A stretch of DNA of 64,000 bases from Bacteroidota bacterium (GTDB lineage Bacteria; Bacteroidota; Bacteroidia; Chitinophagales; Chitinophagaceae), in contig JAGWRO010000038.1 in the NCBI GenBank assembly GCA_028876495.1, positions 1 to 64,000 of the forward strand, in the 5' to 3' direction. Position 1 is the first letter of the stretch, and every line of letters begins with the position of its first letter. The notes beneath the pieces were generated by a model, which did not search any database, was not told where the DNA came from, and worked only from the letters and a program-made list of their open reading frames with translations. This document shows, piece by piece, positions 55,219 through 64,000 of this stretch. A program made the translations under genes and the position numbers.

Positions 55219-55908
55219 TTATTCAACTTTGGGTTTCTTTTTTCCACCAGTGAATACTTTCCACAAAACCGGAAAGGTGGTTACCACAATAATACCGATA
55301 ACAATTACTTCAAGATGCTCTTTTAAATCAAAATTAAATTCTTTCATGATCACCGTTTGCAAAAAATGACCGCTCACCAACATACTGCCCACCCACAACA
55401 TACTGCCTACTATATTATAAACAGCAAATTTATGTTTGTTCATTTTTACTATCCCGGCTACAATGGGTGCAAAAGTGCGCACAAAGGGAATAAACCTTCC
55501 CAGTATAATTGTTGATGCACCATTTTTTTCATAAAATTCATGTGCCTGTACCAGGTGTTTTTTGCGAAAGAAAAAAGTGTCTTTTTTCTCATATAAAAAA
55601 GGCCCGCTTTTTACCCCAAACCAATACCCTACAAAGTTTCCAAGAACGCCTGCCACCGTGATCAAAATCCACAAAACACTTAAGTTCACCCACTGGCTAT
55701 CAGAATAAAACAAGGCAGCCCTTACTACTTGCTCACTATAAATACCCGTAACAAAAAGGAGGGCGTCGCCCGGTAAAAAAAATCCGGCAAACAGCCCGGT
55801 TTCGGCAAAAACGATAAAAAGGATCATCCATAATCCTCCATGTTCAATGTAGAATTGCGGATTTAAAAGATCTTTTATATTTATTCCTAAGATTTCTATC
55901 AAACTCAC
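55219..55908 (-). CDS. DedA / VTT-domain membrane protein
   Basis: A 229-residue inner-membrane protein of the VTT superfamily, which includes lipid scramblases. Diagnostic stretches are ETGLFAGFFLPGDALLFVTG, GNFVGYWFGVKSGP and the re-entrant GRFIPFVRTFAPIVAGIVKMN. Start is GTG 55908. It likely flips undecaprenyl phosphate or phospholipid, judging from characterised relatives. Confidence 0.9.
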   Translation of the reverse strand: MSLIEILGINIKDLLNPQFYIEHGGLWMILFIVFAETGLFAGFFLPGDALLFVTGIYSEQVVRAALFYSDSQWVNLSVLWILITVAGVLGNFVGYWFGVKSGPFLYEKKDTFFFRKKHLVQAHEFYEKNGASTIILGRFIPFVRTFAPIVAGIVKMNKHKFAVYNIVGSMLWVGSMLVSGHFLQTVIMKEFNFDLKEHLEVIVIGIIVVTTFPVLWKVFTGGKKKPKVE

Positions 55909-55989
55909 TTCAAAAAAATTTTACAAGGGCACTTAAACAATTTTGCCCGATAAAGAAACAACAAAAATTCTTAATAGAAATGGAAATTG

Positions 55990-57366
55990 CTAATCAGCAA
56001 CAAAAGCCAGTGCCTTCTGCTGATCAAATTCTCCCTCCCACTTCGCAATAACACAACTTGCCAGGGTATTCCCAATCACATTTACAGAGGTGCGCGCCAT
56101 ATCCATTAATTCATCAATTCCCAAAACGGCAAGAACAGGCCATACAGGCAAACCGAATGAAGAAACGGTGCCCAGCAAAATTACTAACGAAGCCCGCGGT
56201 ACACCGGCAACCCCTTTGCTGGTAAGCATTAAAGTTAATCCCATAATTAACTGCGAACCAAAAGACATGTGTATGCCGGCAGCCTGTGCTACAAACACAC
56301 TGGCAAGCGAAAGATACAAAGTGGTTCCATCAAGATTAAACGTATAGCCGGTTGGCAAAACAAATGAAACAATTTTTCGTGGCACACCGAATTTTTCCAT
56401 GTTTTCCATGGCGATGGGCAATGCTGATTCTGAGCTGGTAGTTGCAAACGCAATAGCGACAGGCTCAGAAACGGCTTTTATAAACTGGCGAATAGGAATT
56501 TTTAAAAACCAGGCGATAGAAAAAAACACCACCCCAACAAACACCAAAAGGGAAGCATACAAAGTAAGAAGCAACTTCAATAGTGAATACAAAATATCAA
56601 GACCCAGGTGGCCCACTGTAAAGGCAATAGCTGCGCCTACACCAATCGGGGCAAAATACATGATGATGTTAGTGAATTTAAACATCGTTTCTGCGAGGCT
56701 CTCAGAAAACAATAACATGGGTTTGCGTTTTTCCTCTTTCACCATTGCAAGGCCGATCCCGAAAATAACGCTAAAAACTACGATAGGCAATACATCTCCA
56801 TTGTAAATAGATTTTACAAAATTTTCAGGAAAAATATGAAGCACAATATCCTGCCACGTTTGGGGAACCGTTGCGGGTAATTCTTCATGAAAGCCGGGGG
56901 GGATATGTATTCCAACGCCTGCCTGGGAAATATTAATGGCAAGGAGCCCAATAAATAAAGCAATGGTGGTTACCACTTCAAAATAGACCAAAGATTTCCA
57001 ACCCATTCTTCCCACCTGTTTCAAATCAGAATGGCCGGCAATGCCCACCACAAGCGTTGAAAAAAGAATAGGCGCAATGATCGTTTTCACCATCCTTAAA
57101 AAAATCTGGCTCAGAACCCTTAAGTCTTTTGCAAATGCAGGAAAGTCTAAACCTACTTCTACACCTATCACCATACTCACTAAAATCCATGTAGTAAGAC
57201 TGCGTTTGTAAAGTGCATAGATGATTAAGGATCCAATAAAAATCCATCTTAATATTCTTAGAAATAAAGGAGAAAAGCTATTGAAATTATAAATATCAAC
57301 GAGATGAAAGATAACGGTGATCGTAAGAATTATAAAAACAAGGACTACACTTTTTCTTTTATTCAT
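55990..57366 (-). CDS. Dicarboxylate/amino acid:cation symporter (DAACS family)
   Basis: A 458-residue protein with about ten hydrophobic segments. The two re-entrant signatures are present: ATTSSESALPIAMENMEKFGVP (serine-rich hairpin 1) and TGYTFNLDGTTLYLSLA, the NMDGT-like motif reading NLDGT. Then GVAGVPRASLVILLGTV. It takes up glutamate, aspartate or C4-dicarboxylates with Na+ or H+. Single gene. Confidence 0.92.
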   Translation of the reverse strand: MNKRKSVVLVFIILTITVIFHLVDIYNFNSFSPLFLRILRWIFIGSLIIYALYKRSLTTWILVSMVIGVEVGLDFPAFAKDLRVLSQIFLRMVKTIIAPILFSTLVVGIAGHSDLKQVGRMGWKSLVYFEVVTTIALFIGLLAINISQAGVGIHIPPGFHEELPATVPQTWQDIVLHIFPENFVKSIYNGDVLPIVVFSVIFGIGLAMVKEEKRKPMLLFSESLAETMFKFTNIIMYFAPIGVGAAIAFTVGHLGLDILYSLLKLLLTLYASLLVFVGVVFFSIAWFLKIPIRQFIKAVSEPVAIAFATTSSESALPIAMENMEKFGVPRKIVSFVLPTGYTFNLDGTTLYLSLASVFVAQAAGIHMSFGSQLIMGLTLMLTSKGVAGVPRASLVILLGTVSSFGLPVWPVLAVLGIDELMDMARTSVNVIGNTLASCVIAKWEGEFDQQKALAFVAD

Positions 57367-57454
57367 AAATTCAGTTAGATGATAAACGCCAAAACTAATG
57401 AATAGTACGTTATGTGCATTTTATGCAACAATTTAGTTGTAAAAATGGTGAGAA

Positions 57455-57471
57455 ACAGTAAAGCAACAAAT
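57455..57471 (+). repeat. Dispersed ACAGTAAA repeat, copy identical to 34791
   Basis: ACAGTAAAGCAACAAAT, followed by TAGCATGATTTCTGTG. It lies in the divergent region between the symporter and ldhA. Confidence 0.5.
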
Positions 57472-57570
57472 TAGCATGATTTCTGTGCAAAAGAGGGTAA
57501 GGTCGATAAGTTATTGAAAACATTAAATTATCGCATAATAGTAATTTGCAAGCCTGAAGAAAAGCTTATT

Positions 57571-57578
57571 TATCTTTA
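57571..57578 (+). promoter_or_regulatory. -7 element TATCTTTA of ldhA, 5 nt before the ATG
   Basis: One mismatch to TAnnTTTG but with TTTG 22 nt upstream (57545-57548) at -33. The ATG at 57584 follows after CCCGC, suggesting a leaderless mRNA. Confidence 0.5.
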
Positions 57579-57583
57579 CCCGC

Positions 57584-58582
57584 ATGAAGATCACATTTTT
57601 TTCTGCCAAGCCATACGACAAAGAATTTTTCATAAAGGGAAATGCCAACTTTGGTTTTGAATTTACTTTTTTTGAAACCCATCTCGGCCCTCATATCGTG
57701 CAAGCGGTTGAACCAACCGATGCGATTTGCGTTTTTGTGAATGACAAAGTGGACAGGCAGGTAATAGAAGTACTGGCTCAAAAAGGAGTAAAAGTAATTG
57801 CCTTACGATGTGCCGGATTTAATAATGTAGATATTGAAGCTGCAAAAGCGAACCACATTCATGTTTGCCGTGTTCCGGCTTATTCACCAGAAGCAGTGGC
57901 CGAGCATGCACTGGCCATGATTCTTACGCTGAACCGAAAAACACACAAAGCCTATAATCGCGTAAGAGAGCAGAATTTTTCATTACATGGTTTGCTTGGT
58001 TTTACCATGAAAGGAAAAGCCGTTGGCGTAATTGGTACCGGCCATATCGGTGCTGAATTTTGTAAAATCATGCAAGGCATGGGTTGCCATGTAATTGCTT
58101 ACGACGTGAAACAAAATGCTTCTTTAATAGAAAAAGGTATTCAATACCTGCCCCTGGAAGATGTTTTAAAACAATCAGATATTGTTTCACTTCATTGCCC
58201 GCTGATGCCTCAAACTCATCATCTCATCAATGAAAAGACGCTTGCCCTTATGAAAAAAGGAGCTATGCTAATTAATACAAGCCGCGGCGGATTAATTGAT
58301 ACACCTGCAGTTATTGAATCACTAAAAGAACAACACCTGGGTTATTTGGGAATTGATGTTTATGAGCAGGAAGAGAAAATCTTTTTCCGCGACTTGTCTG
58401 AAAATATTATTGCCGATGATACTTTGCAATTACTCATGAGTTTTCCAAATGTGCTGGTAACAGCCCACCAGGCTTTCTTCACCAGGGAAGCGCTGGAGCA
58501 AATTACGGAAGTAACCCTGAACAATGTTGCTCAATTACTACAGAATAATAATTTAAATACAGCAGGTGCTTTATTGGCCTAA
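57584..58582 (+). CDS. ldhA: D-lactate dehydrogenase (2-hydroxyacid dehydrogenase family)
   Basis: Reduces pyruvate to D-lactate with NADH in fermentation. The 332-residue protein has the NAD motif VGVIGTGHIGAEFCKIMQGMG, the catalytic Arg in NTSRGGLIDT, Glu in YEQEEKIFF and His in VTAHQAFFT. The RCAGFNNVD block and FFRDLSENIIADDTLQLLMSFPNVLVT tail match D-LDH of the LdhA type. Confidence 0.93.
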   Translation: MKITFFSAKPYDKEFFIKGNANFGFEFTFFETHLGPHIVQAVEPTDAICVFVNDKVDRQVIEVLAQKGVKVIALRCAGFNNVDIEAAKANHIHVCRVPAYSPEAVAEHALAMILTLNRKTHKAYNRVREQNFSLHGLLGFTMKGKAVGVIGTGHIGAEFCKIMQGMGCHVIAYDVKQNASLIEKGIQYLPLEDVLKQSDIVSLHCPLMPQTHHLINEKTLALMKKGAMLINTSRGGLIDTPAVIESLKEQHLGYLGIDVYEQEEKIFFRDLSENIIADDTLQLLMSFPNVLVTAHQAFFTREALEQITEVTLNNVAQLLQNNNLNTAGALLA

Positions 58583-58763
58583 GCATTTGAAATAATAAGA
58601 AATCACCCGGTTACCAATTAAAAAACTTTTTACTTACTTTTTAATTTATTCCTTACTTTTCCAGATATTTAAACCTGGTCCGAAACAAATTGGTATAAAC
58701 GATTTAATATTATTTCTTTATTTTTCATTCTTTTTTTAAACCAAAAAACTCCGCAGAAATACG

Positions 58764-60326
58764 ATGAGTAGTTTATTTATTACGAAGCCTGTAAGTCATT
58801 TAATGCACGAAGCAGGTGAATCGGAAAACACATTAAAAAGAACATTAGGCCCTTTAAATCTTATTGCACTTGGAATTGGTGCAATCATTGGCGCAGGTTT
58901 ATTTGTAAGAACTGCTGCTGCTGCTGCCCAGCATGCCGGCCCTTCTGTAACTTATGGTTTTGTAATAGCCTCGTTAGGATGCGCTTTTGCAGGATTATGC
59001 TATGCTGAATTTGCTTCCATGATTCCAATTGCAGGTAGTGCTTACACTTATTCTTATGCCACCATGGGCGAATTTATTGCATGGATTATTGGCTGGGATC
59101 TTGTTCTGGAATATGGTGTGGGAGCCGCTACCGTAGCTATTGCATGGGCAGAATATTTTAATAAGTTCCTGGAAATTTTTCATGTCCAGGTCCCGTATGA
59201 ATGGTGCCATTCCCCATTTAATGTTTCGACGGATCACTTGCATCATGGAATCGTAAATCTTCCCGCACTTGGCATTGTGATTGTGCTCTCGCTTTTATTG
59301 ATCAGGGGAATGCAGGAGTCCGCAGTGGTAAACGGAATTATTGTGCTTTTAAAAGTGGCCATTGTAATAGTGGTAATTGTGGTGGGTTGGCAATATATGA
59401 AGCCTGAAAATCATACACCATTTATACCTGCACCCACCATCTATACCGATCACATGGGAATTTCCTATCACTATGGAGGAATACTGGGAATCCTTGGTGC
59501 GGCGGGGGTCGTCTTCTTCGCTTTCATTGGTTTTGATGCGGTTTCTACTGCTGCGCAGGAAACAAAAAACCCAAGTCGCGATATGCCGATTGGTATCTTA
59601 GGGTCACTTGTAATTTGTACCATTTTATATATCCTCTTTTCTTATGTACTTACAGGAATCGCTTCTGTAGAGGAGTTCAGAACTACAGGAAGTGAAGCTT
59701 CTGTTGTATATGCCATCGAACACATGAGCGGCTCTATGGTAGGTGGCGTTTGGGTGCCCACTTTTAAATGGTTAAGTGATTTAGTGACTATAGCGATTCT
59801 CGCAGGATTCTCATCAGTAATACTCGTAATGCTTATGGGCCAATCAAGGGTATTTTATTCAATGAGTAAAGATGGATTGGTGCCAAGAGTTTTTGCTGAT
59901 ATTCATCCGAAATTTAAAACACCTTACAAATCTAATTTGATTTTCCTTTTACTGGTAGGTTCTTTTGCCACTTTTATTCCGGGAGATATCGTAGGTGATA
60001 TGACCAGTATCGGAACACTCTTTGCATTTATCCTGGTATGTGCTGGTGTATGGATCATGCGCGTAAAACATCCTGAACTTCCGAGAGGATTCAGAGTTCC
60101 CGCGGTGAAAGTAGTTGCAACTTTAGGTATTATAGTTTGTGCTGCCATGATCTTTGGGTTGGGCTGGACCAACTGGGTACGTCTTTTCGGTTGGTTGATT
60201 ATCGGTTTCATTATATATTTTGGATACAGCCGCCATCACAGCCGCTTAAGAAATCCGGATAAATATCCTTACGATGACCGGGAAGATGTTCATGAAATTC
60301 CGGAAGATATTCCACCATTGATTTAA
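58764..60326 (+). CDS. APC-family amino acid permease
   Basis: A 520-residue transporter with about 12 membrane segments. TM1 has the unwound GIGAIIGAGLFV motif, TM3-5 show YTYSYATMGEFIAWIIGWDLVLEY, and TM6 has FFAFIGFDAVSTAAQETKNPSRDMP, as in cationic amino acid transporters (YfnA/CAT group). A histidine-rich extracellular loop (STDHLHHG) is visible. Substrate unknown. Monocistronic, with a downstream terminator. Confidence 0.9.
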   Translation: MSSLFITKPVSHLMHEAGESENTLKRTLGPLNLIALGIGAIIGAGLFVRTAAAAAQHAGPSVTYGFVIASLGCAFAGLCYAEFASMIPIAGSAYTYSYATMGEFIAWIIGWDLVLEYGVGAATVAIAWAEYFNKFLEIFHVQVPYEWCHSPFNVSTDHLHHGIVNLPALGIVIVLSLLLIRGMQESAVVNGIIVLLKVAIVIVVIVVGWQYMKPENHTPFIPAPTIYTDHMGISYHYGGILGILGAAGVVFFAFIGFDAVSTAAQETKNPSRDMPIGILGSLVICTILYILFSYVLTGIASVEEFRTTGSEASVVYAIEHMSGSMVGGVWVPTFKWLSDLVTIAILAGFSSVILVMLMGQSRVFYSMSKDGLVPRVFADIHPKFKTPYKSNLIFLLLVGSFATFIPGDIVGDMTSIGTLFAFILVCAGVWIMRVKHPELPRGFRVPAVKVVATLGIIVCAAMIFGLGWTNWVRLFGWLIIGFIIYFGYSRHHSRLRNPDKYPYDDREDVHEIPEDIPPLI

Positions 60327-60346
60327 ATAGCATTAATTAATATTAA

Positions 60347-60385
60347 TAAAAACCGTTTCAGTATTTGAAGCGGTTTTTATTTTTA
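60347..60385 (+). terminator. Rho-independent terminator of the permease gene
   Basis: A 13-bp stem with one G-U pair (60347-60359 with 60367-60379), 7-nt loop, T-rich tail. Confidence 0.85.
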
Positions 60386-60533
60386 AAGAAGATGAACAGT
60401 AAATAAAGTTTTAAGTGATATTTTTATTTAGTAATAATAATTTTTAGTTGCCGGGGAAGAACTTTTCATAGAAAGTTGGCATTTTTTTAGATACTTTAAA
60501 GACGAAGGATTCAAAAAAAACCGGCTTATGTTC

Positions 60534-60541
60534 TATCTTTG
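60534..60541 (+). promoter_or_regulatory. -7 element TATCTTTG before the CusA-linked gene
   Basis: Perfect TAnnTTTG ending 5 nt before the TTG at 60547. Probable start of a two-gene metal-efflux transcript. Confidence 0.55.
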
Positions 60542-60546
60542 TACTA

Positions 60547-60933
60547 TTGAAAAAAATAGTTTCCATATTCTTCTTAGCAATCTACCTGTTTTCAACAACG
60601 CAGCTCAGCGAACTGTTGAAGTTACCTTTGTTGATTGAACATTATGAGGAACATAAGGAAGAAAATAAAAGCCTTTCTTTTTTGGGCTTTCTCGAAATGC
60701 ATTACGCTCAAAATATAAAGCCGGATGCAGATTATGACAAGGATATGAAGCTGCCTTTTAAAGGCACTACAACTTCGAATATAACTTCCGTCTCTTTGTG
60801 TGTACCTCTGCAACAATACAAACAAAACCCAATTGTTTATAATAGAAACGATAAACAGCAATTCCCTGATTTTTCGTTTACCTATTCATCTGCTTTTCAT
60901 TCTTCTATCTGGCAGCCGCCAAGATCTTGTTGA
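60547..60933 (+). CDS. Conserved small exported protein linked to CusA/CzcA pumps
   Basis: A 128-residue protein starting at TTG 60547 (MKKIVSIFFLAIYLFSTTQ, hydrophobic signal-like). It has LLKLPLLIEHYEEHKEENKSLSFLGFLEMHYAQ, DADYDKDMKLPFKG and the C-terminal SSIWQPPRSC. This family is, from memory, regularly found just upstream of CusA/CzcA genes in Bacteroidota, and the EHYEEHK and Asp stretches may chelate metal. Function unproven. It lies 93 nt before the pump gene. Confidence 0.65.
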   Translation: MKKIVSIFFLAIYLFSTTQLSELLKLPLLIEHYEEHKEENKSLSFLGFLEMHYAQNIKPDADYDKDMKLPFKGTTTSNITSVSLCVPLQQYKQNPIVYNRNDKQQFPDFSFTYSSAFHSSIWQPPRSC

Positions 60934-61026
60934 TTATTTTTTTGAAAGTATGATTCGTTGCAAACCTCAGGGGTTGCAAAAATTATGCTGTTTTCCAATT
61001 CAAATAAATCGTAACAAGATTAAATT

Positions 61027-64000
61027 ATGCTTAATAAAATAATTGAGTTTTCCGTAAGGAATAAACTTCTCATTGGACTATTCGTAATTGCCCTGATTGG
61101 CTATGGCTCTTACCAGGTCACGAAATTACCTATTGATGCTGTACCTGATATTACCAATAACCAGGTACAGGTGATCACCATTGCGCCTTCGTTTGGCGCA
61201 ACCGATATTGAGCGGCTGGTCACATTTCCGATAGAACAAGCCAACAGCAATATTCCCGGAATGAAAGAAATACGAAGTTTCTCAAGATTTGGTTTGTCGC
61301 TGGTAACCATAGTATTTAATGATGCTACAGATGTGTATTGGGCAAGACAACAGGTAGCTGAAAGATTGCAGCAAGTACAAACCCAAATACCACCCGGTAT
61401 TGGCACACCGGAATTAGGCCCTATTTCTACAGGCCTGGGTGAAATTTATCAATACGTGGTAAAGCCAAAAAAAGGATTTGAACATAAATTTGATGCCACA
61501 CAATTACGCACCATACAAGATTGGATTGTACGAAGGCAATTATTAGGCGTACAAGGTGTAGCCGAAGTAAGCAGTTTTGGAGGTAAATTAAAGCAATATG
61601 AAATTGCCATCAATCCTAATAAACTCAACGCTTATGGCATTACCATCAACGATGTTTTTACGGCTGTAGAAAGCAACAATCAAAACACCGGCGGCGCTTA
61701 CATTGAAAAAGGGCCAACGGTTTTGTATATCCGTAGCGAAGGTTTAATTGGCAATGTTGCCGATATTGAGAATATAACTATCGCCACCAAGAACAATGCA
61801 ACACCTTTATTTATAAGAGATGTAGCAGAAGTAAAAATTGGTTACGCTACAAGATATGGTGCAATGTGTTACAATGATGAAGGCGAAGTTGCTGGAGCTG
61901 TTGTAATGATGCTTAAAGGCGCAAATAGCAGCGATGTAATTAAGAATGTAAAAAAACGGATTGCCCAAATTCAAAAAACAATGCCTGAAGGCGTAGAAAT
62001 AGAACCCTTTTTAGACAGAACTAAAATGGTAAATAATGCCATAGGTACCGTTGAAAAAAATTTATTGGAAGGCGCGTTAATTGTAGTGTTTGTATTGGTG
62101 CTTTTCCTGGGAAACTTCAGAGCAGGCATTTTAGTAGCGTCCGTAATTCCTTTATCAATGTTGTTTGCCGTTTGCATGATGAATGCGTTTGGCGTAAGTG
62201 GCAACTTAATGAGTTTGGGGGCTTTGGATTTTGGGTTAATTGTAGATGGTGCAGTTATTATTGTAGAAGCAGTAATGCACCAGCTAACGCATAACATAAG
62301 ATATAAGAAGTTTCAGAAACTTGAAAATTATCAAATGGATGAAACTGTTGCGCAATCTGCCGGCAAAATGATGAACAGTGCGGTATTCGGTCAGATAATT
62401 ATTCTTATTGTGTATTTACCCATTTTTACGTTACAAGGTATCGAGGGTAAAATGTTTAAACCCATGGCACAAACGGTAGCCTTTGCTTTACTTGGAGCCT
62501 TTATTTTATCGCTTACCTACATACCGATGATGAGCGCTTTTTTTCTATCTAAAAAAGTAAAACACAAAAAAAATATTTCCGATAAAATAATGCACCGCTT
62601 AGAGAGTTCTTTCCAACGTTCATTGGCCAAAATATTGCGGTTTCCTAAATTAGTTTTAGGCAGCGTGGTGTTATTATTCATCTCTGCAGTGATGGTTATA
62701 AGTTCATTGGGCAGCGAATTTATACCTGCATTAGAGGAAGGCGATTTTGCGGTTGATACCCGGGTGCTAACAGGCAGTAATTTAAACACCACCATCAACA
62801 GCACTCAACAGGCAGCACATATTTTAAAAACAAGGTTTCCTGAAGTAATAAAAGTTGTAACTAAAATTGGCAGTGGTGAAGTGCCAACCGACCCCATGCC
62901 TATGGAAGCAAGTGATATGATGGTTATTTTAAAAGATAAAAGCGAATGGACTTCCGCCAAAACTTTTCCTGAATTATCAGCAAAAATGAGTGCCGCTTTG
63001 GAAGATGTGCCTGGCATTACCGCAGGTTTTCAATTTCCGGTGCAAATGCGGTTTAACGAGCTAATGACCGGTGCCAGGCAAGATGTGGTTTGCAAAATAT
63101 TTGGCGAAAACTTAGACACTCTTGCAGCGAATGCGGACAAATTAGCCAAAATAATAACTACAGTAAAGGGGGCAGAAAATCTTTTTGTAGAACCCGTTAC
63201 AGGTATGCCGCAAATTATAATTGAATACAACCGTCCTCTATTGGCGCAATACCATTTATCGATTGCCGGTATAAATAAAGTAGTAAACACGGCATTTGCA
63301 GGGCAAAGCGCAGGTTTGGTTTTTGAAGAAGAAAAACGTTTTGATTTGGTAGTACGGTTGGCAGATGCAGAAAGAAAAAATATCGAAGATGTACAAAATT
63401 TACTTATTCCTACACCCAATGGAAATCAAATTCCATTATCGCAATTAGCCAATGTGCAAATAAAAGACGGCCCCAACCAAATACAAAGAGAAGATGCCAA
63501 ACGCAGAATTGTAGTGGGTTTCAATGTAAAAGGAAGAGATATACAATCCATTGTCCAGGAACTGCAAAGGAAGGTAGATGCTCAACTAAAATTTCCGACA
63601 GGGTATTACATAACTTATGGTGGCGCATTTGAAAACCTGAATCAGGCAACGCAGCGGTTGATGATAGCGGTTCCGATTTCTTTATTACTCATATTTGTAT
63701 TACTATATTTTGCTTTCAAATCAGTAAAGCAAGGCCTGTTAATTTATACAGCTATCCCGCTTTCAGCAATCGGTGGCATTTTCTTTTTGGCGTTAAGAGG
63801 CATGCCTTTTAGCATTAGTGCCGGAGTAGGTTTTATTGCTTTATTTGGCGTAGCGGTATTAAACGGTATTGTATTGATTGCAGAATTTAACCGGTTAAAA
63901 AGCCAGGGAATAGAGAATGTTTCAAAGTTGGTTTTAACCGGCACCAAACTGCGTTTACGCCCTGTGTTGATGACAGCCTTTGTAGCATCACTAGGCTTTT
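61027..64000 (+). CDS. CusA/CzcA family heavy-metal efflux RND pump, partial (3' end cut)
   Basis: An open frame of at least 991 codons (MLNKIIEFSVRNKLLIGLFV) runs to the window end. This inner-membrane proton antiporter exports divalent or monovalent metal cations from cytoplasm or periplasm. Proton-relay residues Asp401, Asp407 and Glu414 (SLGALDFGLIVDGAVIIVE) sit one residue from those of CzcA. The porter domain has LPIDAVPDITNNQVQVIT. The end LRPVLMTAFVASLG is TM11. Metal specificity (Co/Zn/Cd or Cu/Ag) cannot be decided. No membrane-fusion or outer-membrane partner is in view. Confidence 0.95.
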   Translation, partial: MLNKIIEFSVRNKLLIGLFVIALIGYGSYQVTKLPIDAVPDITNNQVQVITIAPSFGATDIERLVTFPIEQANSNIPGMKEIRSFSRFGLSLVTIVFNDATDVYWARQQVAERLQQVQTQIPPGIGTPELGPISTGLGEIYQYVVKPKKGFEHKFDATQLRTIQDWIVRRQLLGVQGVAEVSSFGGKLKQYEIAINPNKLNAYGITINDVFTAVESNNQNTGGAYIEKGPTVLYIRSEGLIGNVADIENITIATKNNATPLFIRDVAEVKIGYATRYGAMCYNDEGEVAGAVVMMLKGANSSDVIKNVKKRIAQIQKTMPEGVEIEPFLDRTKMVNNAIGTVEKNLLEGALIVVFVLVLFLGNFRAGILVASVIPLSMLFAVCMMNAFGVSGNLMSLGALDFGLIVDGAVIIVEAVMHQLTHNIRYKKFQKLENYQMDETVAQSAGKMMNSAVFGQIIILIVYLPIFTLQGIEGKMFKPMAQTVAFALLGAFILSLTYIPMMSAFFLSKKVKHKKNISDKIMHRLESSFQRSLAKILRFPKLVLGSVVLLFISAVMVISSLGSEFIPALEEGDFAVDTRVLTGSNLNTTINSTQQAAHILKTRFPEVIKVVTKIGSGEVPTDPMPMEASDMMVILKDKSEWTSAKTFPELSAKMSAALEDVPGITAGFQFPVQMRFNELMTGARQDVVCKIFGENLDTLAANADKLAKIITTVKGAENLFVEPVTGMPQIIIEYNRPLLAQYHLSIAGINKVVNTAFAGQSAGLVFEEEKRFDLVVRLADAERKNIEDVQNLLIPTPNGNQIPLSQLANVQIKDGPNQIQREDAKRRIVVGFNVKGRDIQSIVQELQRKVDAQLKFPTGYYITYGGAFENLNQATQRLMIAVPISLLLIFVLLYFAFKSVKQGLLIYTAIPLSAIGGIFFLALRGMPFSISAGVGFIALFGVAVLNGIVLIAEFNRLKSQGIENVSKLVLTGTKLRLRPVLMTAFVASLGF

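Overview
The window looks like a chromosomal segment from a member of the Bacteroidota, most likely Chitinophagia/Chitinophagaceae. The evidence is AT-rich DNA, -7 promoter elements of the form TAnnTTTG instead of sigma70 boxes, few Shine-Dalgarno sequences, a PorW/SprE-like protein of the type IX secretion system, DUF5916 and DUF6263 proteins, a protein combining an MG2-like start with a TonB-plug-like end, and Tgt lacking two zinc cysteines. It is mostly core genome; only the left edge looks rearranged. No tRNA, rRNA or CRISPR array was seen.

Left edge (1-2.3 kb): the last codons of an IS66 transposase, a truncated RHS-core gene, a frameshifted fragment that resembles the C-terminus of a family 2 glycoside hydrolase, and a tiny ORF with its own strong terminator. 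From 2.3 to 14.7 kb lie a DUF5916 protein, proline dehydrogenase, an acyl-CoA thioesterase, a PlsC-like acyltransferase, ribosomal protein S1, a BaiN-type flavoprotein, an MG2/TonB-plug protein and methionine aminopeptidase.

From 14.7 to 26.7 kb, on the minus strand, runs the S10-spc ribosomal cluster: rpsJ-rplC-rplD-rplW-rplB-rpsS-rplV-rpsC-rplP-rpmC-rpsQ-rplN-rplX-rplE-rpsN-rpsH-(small membrane ORF)-rplF-rplR-rpsE-rpmD-rplO-secY, then a terminator and map. It has a clear promoter before rpsJ and probable internal promoters before rplX and secY. The str part (rpsL-rpsG-fusA) and alpha part (infA-rpsM-rpsK-rpsD-rpoA-rplQ) are not adjacent.

From 26.8 to 43 kb: an acidic conserved protein, a sterol-desaturase-family protein, a cold-shock protein, a PspC-domain protein, aconitase, an outer-membrane-type protein, an LTA-synthase-like sulfatase, a DUF6263 protein, penicillin-binding protein 1A, the PorW/SprE-like TPR protein, an AtpZ-AtpI-SprT trio and a higBA toxin-antitoxin pair. 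The toxin is split by a -1 frameshift exactly at an A AAA AAG slippery heptamer. From 43.4 to 64 kb: trmH, groES-groEL, a family 2 glycosyltransferase, tgt, a LysM protein, a Bax-inhibitor-1 protein, an alpha-glucan phosphorylase whose PLP lysine position is threonine, RidA, a DUF922-like protein, a heptosyltransferase, DedA, a dicarboxylate symporter, D-lactate dehydrogenase, an amino acid permease, and a CusA/CzcA metal efflux pump (cut by the window end) with its small companion.

The main points for follow-up are the 29-codon membrane ORF inside the spc operon (18552-18641), the frameshifted higB (43060-43352), the shared TTTGCA-nyCC sequence at promoters of highly expressed genes, several probable leaderless genes, and a dispersed ACAGTAAA intergenic repeat.
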